Source: Enterobacter ludwigii
GTDB taxonomy: Bacteria > Pseudomonadota > Gammaproteobacteria > Enterobacterales > Enterobacteriaceae
DNA length: 64,000 nucleotides
Assembly (NCBI GenBank): GCA_023023105.1
Contig: CP083824.1
Span: 3,534,001 to 3,598,000 of the forward strand
Direction: 5' to 3'
Shown: piece after piece, positions 46,130 to 53,670 of the stretch
Layout of the letters: each line of letters begins with the position of its first letter
Numbering within the stretch: position 1 is the stretch's first letter
Position numbers and translations under genes: made by a program
The notes under the pieces: generated by a model
Told to the model about the DNA's origin: nothing
The model's database searches: none
Seen by the model: only the letters and a program-made list of their open reading frames with translations

Positions 46130-47806
46130 TTATTTGCCAATCACTGGGGAGTATTTGCCGTTCAGCGTGTCCGCTTTCGCTCCGGTGCTCCGGATGGCTC
46201 CCGCATTGGTTGGTGTTCCTGTATTGCTGTGCGTGTGGCTTGCCGTTTGCTCTGCCAGCTCTTTCACCACGTCAAGCGTGTCCAGCATCAGCTGTGCCAC
46301 GTTGATGGCACCAGAACCAATCCAAACTACCGGGGCAATAATCTGCTGCTGAACGGCCGCAACGCTTTTACGTATCTGCCCAATTTTCTCAATCAGGTCT
46401 TTACCCGTGGTGACTGTCTGGCTCCCGGCTATGTCCGTTTCATCATTGCCGCCGATACTCGCCACGCGGTTATTTACTGCCTGGCTATAATCCCCCGTAC
46501 ATACCTGCTGAATGGCTCCGGCCATCAGCGTGGACGTGCCCAGCACCTTAACTTTATCCGTGGCGTTGATGGTAGTTTCCCGACTGACCAGCTCCCGCTG
46601 CTCCGTATCAGCCTTAACCATCCGCGCCATAGATGTTTCACTGATCGTCTGGTCAGTCTGCCTCACCCAGTCACCCGCCTGGGTGACGCGCTGCGACACT
46701 TCCGCACGCTGCTGTTGCAGCTGCTCGCCAGGCTGGATATCCGGTAAGCTGGTTCCCTCCGGCACGGTCTGCCGCACAAAGGGTTTATCCGGCCTTCCGC
46801 CAGTAAAAGCAATTTCAACCAGCGTCCCTTCAGGGGGAAACTGGAACATCCCGGAATCGTTACCCGCCATAGGAACCGGCAGCGGCACAGCTGAGTAAAC
46901 AGGCGTGTCTTTATCCGGGTTGCCGTCCGCGTCCAGCAGCTGCACATCAACCGCATAACGAGGACGGAACGGATCGGAGAAATTGCCGCTTTTCACCGCT
47001 TCAACGGGATTCATCACACGGGCAAACTTTGGCAAATGCATCCCGGATGCCAGCTCCGGGTAATGGCTTTCAATCTGGCGCTGCACGGGCGTTTTCTGAA
47101 GAGCCTGACCCGTAGCACGGTTGCGGGGCGTCCAGGTCACGGCCATCGTGTCATCTTGCAGGTGGACTTTTGTTACCCTTTCCCCGTTCAGTTCAACACC
47201 GGGGCGCAGACTCTGCACCAGGGGAAGCGTCATGGAGTTCCCGCCAGCCGCCCCCTGGTTAAATTCATGGGGGATCTCTACCGGGCGATCAGCAAACAGA
47301 GCTTTTTCCGCGCCGCCTACGTATACCCCTCCGTCCGGCAGCTGGTACCAGACGTAATCCGTAACGCCAAAAGCCTTGCCCAGATTATCCAGCAACTGAT
47401 ATCCCGTGCCGCTGTGGGTGAAGTGCGGGATCGGACGGTCTGAATAATCAGCATCCGGCACGCTGAAGGTCAAACCGCTGTGTTCTGTCAGCCAGCTGGC
47501 CACATCGCGCAGCGTGGGGTGCTGGAAGGAACATGGCCAGAGGCGTTCGAATACGCCTACCAGCTCCCGGACAAACAGGCGCTGGAAACCATTTTCAGCG
47601 GGTTGCGAGCGCTCCACGTACCCGGTGAACCAGCGCAAAACCAGATCGGTGTAACCCACATCGAGACGCACCAGTTTCCCCGTATAATCCTGATTTGTCC
47701 CGGCCGTAATAAACCCCCGGCCGCAGCTGTTCAGCTCCAGCACCAGGCTGGTATCAGCCAGGTGGATTTCATCCGTTGAAAGGTACAGGCGTTTAATCGG
47801 CTTCAT
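46130..47806 (-). CDS. phage baseplate hub/spike-like protein
   Basis: The 558-residue protein has an N-terminal hub-like half (about 1-230) and then a gpV/gp45-type OB segment (PPEGTLVEIAFTGGRPDKPFV near 315-335) as in central spikes. A polar repeat-like region (RETTINATDKVKVLG) and a C-terminus with THSNTGTPT, typical of spike or VgrG-like proteins, follow. The order with three tail genes upstream supports a baseplate role. It is not P2 gpD or gpV by length. The exact phage group is uncertain. Confidence 0.7.
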   Translation of the reverse strand: MKPIKRLYLSTDEIHLADTSLVLELNSCGRGFITAGTNQDYTGKLVRLDVGYTDLVLRWFTGYVERSQPAENGFQRLFVRELVGVFERLWPCSFQHPTLRDVASWLTEHSGLTFSVPDADYSDRPIPHFTHSGTGYQLLDNLGKAFGVTDYVWYQLPDGGVYVGGAEKALFADRPVEIPHEFNQGAAGGNSMTLPLVQSLRPGVELNGERVTKVHLQDDTMAVTWTPRNRATGQALQKTPVQRQIESHYPELASGMHLPKFARVMNPVEAVKSGNFSDPFRPRYAVDVQLLDADGNPDKDTPVYSAVPLPVPMAGNDSGMFQFPPEGTLVEIAFTGGRPDKPFVRQTVPEGTSLPDIQPGEQLQQQRAEVSQRVTQAGDWVRQTDQTISETSMARMVKADTEQRELVSRETTINATDKVKVLGTSTLMAGAIQQVCTGDYSQAVNNRVASIGGNDETDIAGSQTVTTGKDLIEKIGQIRKSVAAVQQQIIAPVVWIGSGAINVAQLMLDTLDVVKELAEQTASHTHSNTGTPTNAGAIRSTGAKADTLNGKYSPVIGK

Positions 47807-47808
47807 TT

Positions 47809-48357
47809 TTATCCCAGTGCATCATTTACGGGCTTGAGCACCTTACGTTCAAACCACGTCAGTTTTTCTTCATCCTCGCCAGCTGCCTGGCTTCCGTTCT
47901 GACCGCTGCCACTTCCCGCCGTTTGTTTCACGGCTTTGGTTTTTCCGCTTGCCCTGGCCTCACGTTTTTCCTGCACGCTGATATGTTCGGTCAGCGTGAA
48001 CGTAACCAGCCATGACATGCGCCCATCCTGCGGCGGCGCGTCCAGAGTTCCGGTAAACGTCGCCTCACGAAAATTCACAGCCCGCGCCGCCTCATGCGCA
48101 ACGCGGTATTTCTGGCGCTGGCCGCTGGCATCCGTAGCGCTGCCCAGCTCAAAGATACGCCGCAGGATCTCCGGGTTTTTATATGGAATTTCGCCAGATA
48201 CGCGCAGCTCTTTGCCTTTGATGCCCTGCTCGGATTTCGTGGTGGCACTCGTCTGGCCTGACTGGTCTTTATCCTGAAATTGCTGAGAAACGGTAACGCG
48301 CATGTTTTTCAGCAGAATGGCTTCACCGTTAAGCGCCAGTGTCGGGTTCGAGGTCAT
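47809..48357 (-). CDS. phage baseplate complex protein
   Basis: This 182-residue protein begins MTSNPTLALNGEAILLKNM and has a polar Gly/Ser/Gln linker near 145-160. It ends with WFERKVLKPVNDALG. I recall very similar proteins annotated as baseplate complex protein in enterobacterial prophages. It ends 2 nt before the next gene (the hub/spike protein) and overlaps the preceding gene by 29 nt. Confidence 0.65.
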   Translation of the reverse strand: MTSNPTLALNGEAILLKNMRVTVSQQFQDKDQSGQTSATTKSEQGIKGKELRVSGEIPYKNPEILRRIFELGSATDASGQRQKYRVAHEAARAVNFREATFTGTLDAPPQDGRMSWLVTFTLTEHISVQEKREARASGKTKAVKQTAGSGSGQNGSQAAGEDEEKLTWFERKVLKPVNDALG

Positions 48358-49054
48358 GTATCATTCCTTTTATGCCGTCGAGATTATCGCCAACCAGCAT
48401 CATGGCGGCGGTGTACACGGAGGACTGAAGCGGAATCCCTTTTACCAGCTCCAGAAGCGTTGACGGTAGATCACCGCTGGCGGTAAATACCCATGCCCTG
48501 GCGCTTTTTCCCTGTAATTCCGTCAACCCGCTGGCAATGCCAGAAATCAGGCTTTCGCGCTGCTGTTTAAAATCCCCCATCAGTTTTTTTACGCCCGTCA
48601 AATCCGCGACGGCTGCGGCTTCCTGCTGGGCTTTTTTAACCGCTGCGGCGGCCAGAGCGGCGCGGCTTGTAGGCACGGAAAGCGGGATCGCCGCTGGCAA
48701 ACTCTGGCTGTATTTCGCCGGGATTTGCATCTTTTCCGCTGCCAGCTGGGCGGCTGACTGCGCCAGCCTCCGCACCTGGGTAAATGCAGGGCTGGGGAAT
48801 ACATCTACAAGATTACTCAGGCTGGCCATAAAGCTGTCATGCGTCTGGCCAGAAACCATCATGATCACGATATCCGCCGCCCCTCCCGTTCCGGCCAGTT
48901 TCTCAGCCAGGTAAGTGATCGCATTTACCGGGCTAAGATAAGCGCCGTTCTCTGTCTGCTGCCCCAGCCCATATATCCACGGGTGCGCCGGGATAACAGA
49001 ACAATTCAAAGCCGCAACTGAATCGCTGAATGCAATCCGCGCTTCACGCCACAT
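48329..49054 (-). CDS. phage tail-associated protein of unknown role
   Basis: The 241-residue protein starts at ATG 49054 (MWREARIAFSDSVAAL). The first half is globular (YGLGQQTENGAYL, then IVIMMVSGQTHDSF). The middle is an Ala/Gln-rich helix (about 110-165) that could be a coiled coil. The MWREA start and position recall DNA-circulation/tail-connector proteins of Mu-like tails, but this is weak. It overlaps both neighbours, so it is in one transcription unit. Confidence 0.55.
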   Translation of the reverse strand: MWREARIAFSDSVAALNCSVIPAHPWIYGLGQQTENGAYLSPVNAITYLAEKLAGTGGAADIVIMMVSGQTHDSFMASLSNLVDVFPSPAFTQVRRLAQSAAQLAAEKMQIPAKYSQSLPAAIPLSVPTSRAALAAAAVKKAQQEAAAVADLTGVKKLMGDFKQQRESLISGIASGLTELQGKSARAWVFTASGDLPSTLLELVKGIPLQSSVYTAAMMLVGDNLDGIKGMIHDLEPDTGA

Positions 49055-49475
49055 CAGACATCTCCGGCCAGGCAATATCTGGCGCAGTTCCGGTATCTAT
49101 TGCCTCCAGCGCTTCGATATAATCCAACACGTCATTAAGCCGGGTTAATTCTTTCGTCGTTAAACTACGCCCGTTCATTTGTTTAAGCTGAATAACGGCA
49201 ATGGATTGTATTGCTGAGTCAATTAACGCCTGGCGTTTATATTCCGCTTCATATATCAAATCACCTTTGGATGGCGCAGGACGTTCCTTTAAAACCGGAT
49301 AACATTGCTTATTCGGGACAATGATTTTACCTTGAGAAACACCGTCCATCAGGTTGCGGTAATCGTCATCCGATACACGCACAAAAAAGCCCGGCCACGT
49401 TCCCGCCTTGCGATATTCCGCTTCCAGTTCATCGCAATAAAAGCCGCCAGTCCTGGCTCGATAAACATATCCCAT
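49044..49475 (-). CDS. tail fibre assembly protein
   Basis: The 143-residue protein has the Caudo_TAP/Tfa C-terminal pattern: ALIDSAIQSIAVIQLKQ, then LTTKELTRLNDVLDYIEAL, and a terminal APDIAWPEM. These chaperones help fold and attach tail fibres. The fibre gene is missing, so this is an orphan. ATG 49475 lies 2 nt after the truncated cII stop. It abuts the deletion junction that joins early and late phage genes. Confidence 0.85.
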   Translation of the reverse strand: MGYVYRARTGGFYCDELEAEYRKAGTWPGFFVRVSDDDYRNLMDGVSQGKIIVPNKQCYPVLKERPAPSKGDLIYEAEYKRQALIDSAIQSIAVIQLKQMNGRSLTTKELTRLNDVLDYIEALEAIDTGTAPDIAWPEMSDVA

Positions 49476-49477
49476 AT

Positions 49478-49678
49478 TTAAACTCCCGTAGCCTCATACA
49501 TAATAGCCAGTAGCTCGTCACAGGTCAGGCGATGCGGTTGAATCGGGTTTAACTTATTGCGCAGGATCTGCGGACGCATACCAACGGCAGCGGCGACATC
49601 TTCCAGATTGTGCGACAGCGCAAACGCTCGGCAAGCTGCATCAAAATGTGCATGTTTGGAAGTTTGGTAATCAAACAT
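49478..49678 (-). pseudogene. cII: cII-family phage regulator, truncated to the N-terminal third
   Basis: The 66 residues MFDYQTSKHAHFDAACRAFA and onward match the start of 186/Fels-2 CII-family regulators (helix-turn-helix with MRPQILRNKLNPIQPHRLT). Full proteins are about 170 residues. The frame ends TAA directly before the tail fibre assembly gene. The missing part coincides with loss of replication and most structural genes. Confidence 0.75.
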
Positions 49679-49734
49679 TGTTCCTACCCCATTCCATATA
49701 CAGAATGATCATGATGAATGGACAAAACGAACTA

Positions 49735-49923
49735 CTAACGGTCTGCATTCCATGCGTACCAATCTACATATACGTGTTCTTTTGGTTTTTCCTTCGGCTT
49801 GATTTTTACTTTTCCCGAATGAACCCAATAACGCGCAGTACGTAATTTGATACCAACACGCTCACTGAAAGTTTTGATAGGTATCCAGCGGTTCTCTGTA
49901 TAGGTTGCGGAGGTAGTTTTCAT
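49735..49923 (-). CDS. excisionase/Cox-like DNA-binding protein
   Basis: The 62-residue protein (start ATG 49923, MKTTSATYTENRWIPIKTF) has an excisionase-type winged helix (FSERVGIKLRTARYWVHSGKV) and a basic KIKPKEKPKE stretch. In 186/P2-like phages the gene between cI and cII encodes Apl or Cox, which controls excision and early transcription. It is divergent from cI across the operator region. Confidence 0.8.
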   Translation of the reverse strand: MKTTSATYTENRWIPIKTFSERVGIKLRTARYWVHSGKVKIKPKEKPKEHVYVDWYAWNADR

Positions 49924-50005
49924 AAGGCAAAATCTCACTTTGAAGTAACCACCATTTGCAGATGGTGGCAGTGGTTAACAATGAACTACTATCATTCACA
50001 GATAT

Positions 50006-50051
50006 AAACTACAAACGAACACCACGAATCCTATGTAGTCGTTTGTAGTTT
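50006..50051. promoter_or_regulatory. inverted-repeat operator between cox and cI
   Basis: Perfect 13-bp arms AAACTACAAACGA (50006-50018) and TCGTTTGTAGTTT (50039-50051) are separated by 20 bp. A third half-site AACTACAAAG lies at 50064-50073, touching the cI start. This is the likely CI binding region of the lysis-lysogeny switch. Confidence 0.8.
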
Positions 50052-50074
50052 GTCAACCATTAAGAACTACAAAG

Positions 50075-50650
50075 ATGCAAAAATTTAATATCAAAACAGG
50101 CGCTAGAGAGGCTGTTGCAAGGATCTGCGAGGTGTACGGTTTCACTTCCAGGCTTCAATTGGCTCAATACTTGGAAATGTCTCCAAGTGCTTTGGGTACA
50201 AGGATTATGCGTGATAACTTTCCTGCGGATCTTGTTTTGAGGTGTGCGTTAGAAACAGGAGCATCTATCTACTGGCTGACTACTGGAGAGGGTGCCACCT
50301 TTGACCATCTGGCCAGCGACACGCTTAGAATCCCAGCATTTAAAATTGCCAATAACGAATTCATCAGAGAATCGTCTTATATTTATGACAAAGCAGTTCT
50401 CCCAGACTATTCAGGAGAGCTACAAATAATCACAGATGACAAAGTAACCTACTTTGTAGATATTTTTTCACATCAGGCTTCTGACGGTAAGTATTTGATT
50501 GAATACTCAGGCACAAAGAGCATCAAAGAACTGACTCTGCTTCCTGGTAACAAACTTCGTATTGATTGGGGCAAATACCCTGTGGATTGCGACATTTCAG
50601 ATGTTGTGCTGCTTGGAAAAGTGGTTGCGACTTATTTGGTTAATGATTAA
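50075..50650 (+). CDS. cI: phage 186-type CI repressor
   Basis: This 191-residue repressor matches 186/Fels-2 CI in length. The N-terminal helix-turn-helix (LAQYLEMSPSALGTRIMRDNFPADLV, in part, near residues 28-50) binds operators. The C-terminal domain (about 80-190) mediates assembly. There is no LexA-like autoprotease motif, as expected for 186 CI. The stop overlaps the int start (TAATG), the compact cI-int order of these phages. An intact repressor could give immunity to related phages. Confidence 0.9.
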   Translation: MQKFNIKTGAREAVARICEVYGFTSRLQLAQYLEMSPSALGTRIMRDNFPADLVLRCALETGASIYWLTTGEGATFDHLASDTLRIPAFKIANNEFIRESSYIYDKAVLPDYSGELQIITDDKVTYFVDIFSHQASDGKYLIEYSGTKSIKELTLLPGNKLRIDWGKYPVDCDISDVVLLGKVVATYLVND

Positions 50651-51666
50651 TGACGGTAAGAAAGACATCAGAGGGGGATTGGCTTTGCGATTTGCGCCCG
50701 AACGGTGCGAAAGGAAAGCGCATACGCAAGAAGTTTGCGACGAAAGGAGAAGCCCTCGCTTATGAAAAGTACATATCAAATGAGCTTGAAGATAAACCGT
50801 GGCTAGGTGATAAGCAGGACAATAGGCGATTATCTGATCTCATTGAACAATGGCATGCGTTGTATGGCCGAACCCTGTCGGATTCAGACCGGATGATGTC
50901 AAAATTGAAGGGAATTTGTGCTGGCATGGGCAACCCCGTAGCTTCAAGCATCACTGCTGCTGATTTCAGCGCTTACCGTGAAGGCAGGCTCAAAGGGGAA
51001 ATACCGGATGTAAACGGGCGCTGTATGCCAATACAGCCGCAAACGGTTAACCATGAACAGAGAAACTTATCAGCCGTTTTTGGGACTCTGAAAAAATTGG
51101 GACACTGGCCTTTACCCAATCCAGTAGCAGGAATCCCTACATTCAAAGTTGATGAAAAAATGGTTTCTTTTCTTTATCCCCAAGAAATCAAAATTCTTTT
51201 GGATCATCTTGCTGAGTCTAATAGCTCAAGTGTTCTCATTATCTCAAAAATATGTCTGGCTACAGGGGCAAGATGGAGTGAAGCCGAAAATCTTGAAGGT
51301 TCGCAGGTTACGCCCTACCGCATAACGTATAAAAATACCAAAAGTGGAAAAGTTCGCTCAGTTCCCATATCTAAAGAACTCTATGAAGAAATACCAAAAA
51401 AACGCGGACGCTTGTTTACACCGTGTAGAAAAACCTTCGAACGGATTGTTGAAAAGGCAGGAATAGAGCTACCTGAAGGACAATGTACGCATGTACTACG
51501 CCATTCCTTCGCCAGTCACTTTATGATGAACGGTGGAAACATACTCGTTTTGAAAGAAATCCTAGGCCACTCTGATATAAAAATGACCATGATTTATGCT
51601 CACTTTGCCCCAACCCATTTAGAGGATGCGGTGACGAAGAATCCGTTGGCAAACCTCCTAAAGTGA
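50650..51666 (+). CDS. int: Fels-2/186-like phage integrase
   Basis: This 338-residue tyrosine recombinase has an AP2-like arm-binding domain (residues 1-55), a core-binding domain and a catalytic domain. Catalytic residues are visible: Arg in CLATGARWSEAENL, Lys in KNTKSGKVRSVP, the HVLRHSFASH box, GHSDIKMTMIYAHF with the Tyr. ATG 50650 overlaps the cI stop. It ends about 110 nt before the ssrA-like attachment site at 51778, consistent with an ssrA-targeting phage such as Fels-2. Confidence 0.93.
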   Translation: MTVRKTSEGDWLCDLRPNGAKGKRIRKKFATKGEALAYEKYISNELEDKPWLGDKQDNRRLSDLIEQWHALYGRTLSDSDRMMSKLKGICAGMGNPVASSITAADFSAYREGRLKGEIPDVNGRCMPIQPQTVNHEQRNLSAVFGTLKKLGHWPLPNPVAGIPTFKVDEKMVSFLYPQEIKILLDHLAESNSSSVLIISKICLATGARWSEAENLEGSQVTPYRITYKNTKSGKVRSVPISKELYEEIPKKRGRLFTPCRKTFERIVEKAGIELPEGQCTHVLRHSFASHFMMNGGNILVLKEILGHSDIKMTMIYAHFAPTHLEDAVTKNPLANLLK

Positions 51667-51777
51667 TCCACATTATGTCCACGCAGAGTTTTTACCAATG
51701 CAAATCATTGTTAACCATTGTCATATATATAATTGATAAATAACGTAAATTATTGTTTTCCCGATAGTACATTAAGA

Positions 51778-51821
51778 ATGTAGAAATTTCGGACGCGGGT
51801 TCAACTCCCGCCAGCCCACCA
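51778..51821 (+). repeat. second copy of the ssrA 3' end (attachment site)
   Basis: The segment 51778-51815 is identical to ssrA 16792-16829, then reads CCACCA (the ssrA copy has TCCACCA). It separates the phage integrase on the left from a decayed island integrase on the right. An element-type terminator (AAGCCCGC / GCGGGCTT, 51856-51890) follows, as after the true ssrA. Confidence 0.93.
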
Positions 51822-51986
51822 CTTTTTAGTATTATGACGTATACCGAAGTCTACAAAGCCCGCTTGGAACCAGCCTTGCGGGCTTTTTTACGTCTACAGA
51901 AGTCTACTGAGATTTGCTAGAAGCTACTCGTTATGGCGCCCTTTTTGGGACCCAATTAAAAGGGTGCCAAAATCGAGGGTCCTAAA

Positions 51987-53211
51987 ATGGCAAAGATCGC
52001 TAAGAAACTTACTGACACTGAAATCAAAAATGCCAAGCCAGCAGAAAAGGAAATCAACCTTTTTGACGGTGATGGCCTGATGCTACGAATCGCTCCCCTA
52101 TCAAAGGGCGGTAAGAAAAATTGGTATTTCAGGTATGCAGTGCCAGTAAGTAAGAAGCGAACAAAGATGAGCTTAGGAACCTACCCTCATCTCGCACTTG
52201 CCAATGCTCGGGCTTTACGTGATGAATACTTGTCGTTTGCTTGCAAATAATATCGATCCGCAGATTCACAACAACGATAAAGCCAACGCCCTTAAGGATG
52301 CTGCTGAGCACACGCTGCAGGCGGTTGCTAGGAAAAATGGTTAGATGAGAAGGTTAAGACCTCTGGTATCTCTCCAGACCACGCAGAAGACATCTGGCGG
52401 AGCCTTGAACGAAATGTCTTCCCCGGTATAGGCAACATTCCTATCAAAGAGATCCGTCCCAAGCTCTTAAAACAACACCTTGACCCCATAGAACAACGAG
52501 GCGTATTGGAAACCCTGCGCCGCATCATTTCACGTCTAAATGAAATTTTCCGTTGGGCTGCGACAGAAGAACTTATTGAGTTTAATCCTGCTGATAACCT
52601 CGGTCAGCGATTCAGTAAGCCCAAGATGCAAAACATGCCTGCTTTCCCACCGAATGAACTTCCCCGGTTCATGCTAGCCATATCTAACGCTTCCATACGG
52701 CTCGAAAAACGTCTTCTAATTGAATGGCGGCTCATTACGTGGGTTCGAGAAGCTGTCCGTGCTCGTTGGAGTGATATAGGCGAAGAAAATCGGTTCTGGA
52801 ATATCCCCGGAGAGTTTATGAAAATGAAGCACCCTCACAAGATTCCACTGAGCAAAGAGGCTATGCATATCCTTGAGTTAGTCAGACCTATCAGTGGTCA
52901 TAGAGAGTGGGTTTTCCCAAGTATCAAAGCTCCCCTTAACCACATGCATGAGCAAATAGCTAACGCAGCGATTATCCGCATTGGTTTCGGTGGCGAATTA
53001 GTCGCCCGGAATGCGTTCTATAGCAAGACCGGCTACTGAAGAAAGTGGTAAATTCAAAACCCAGGTGCTTGAATCGGCCTTAGCTCACACTAAGAACAAT
53101 GAAATCATAGCCGCTTACAATCGTGCTGAGTATCTTGCTGAAAGAACAGAGCTGATGCAGTGGTGGGGAGATTACGTTCAGGTGCAAAAACTTAGGGCCA
53201 TTACTGCGTAG
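51987..53211 (+). pseudogene. decayed ssrA-type island integrase
   Basis: This is a homologue of the intact integrase at 17003, readable in pieces: 51987-52250, 52506-53039 and 53011-53211. Against the intact copy there is an extra T near 52237, a second shift near 52335, a 6-bp in-frame loss at WVREAVRARW (intact copy WVRPGEAVR) and a frameshift near 53008. The catalytic parts (EFMKMKHPHKIPLS, AYNRAEYLAER) are still visible. The product cannot be functional. Its island is therefore immobile by itself but might be moved by the intact relative. Confidence 0.93.
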
Positions 53212-53670
53212 AAGGATTAACTAAAAAACTCTGATTCAAATTATGGATTAGTATGCATTACGCATCTAATTTATAGTATGAATACTAAGTTCACTTCATA
53301 ATACCATATAAAATTACAGCCTGATATAAAATACTATAACAGTAACGATTTGTGATATATTATATTATTAATCTAATTGTGAAGGATATATTGTCAGTTC
53401 AATGACCTCATTGCCTTCGCCAACTCTCCTTATACTGCATTAATTGTATTTGTCAGGGTAAAGCTTCTTGGTCATGTGCCCTCAATGGCAACCCAATTTC
53501 TTATAAAAGCTGTTTTCTTCGGCGCTCAAACTATACAAAATCTGGTAGATAGCAAAAAGTATGACTTAGCTCTATCATTTTACATTCAATCTCTGTTAGA
53601 AATTTCAATGTATTTGTGTTTGTAGGCACTTCAATAAACTTGAAGAATAATAGTTGATTAGGAAATTATT
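53212..53670. other. AT-rich gap without a gene
   Basis: No open frame with a ribosome site is present. A short stretch at about 53470-53620 has codon-like texture (FLIKAVFFGAQTIQNLVDS) but no start or extension and may be a gene remnant. The promoter of the following ATPase gene should lie near 53590-53655. Confidence 0.5.
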
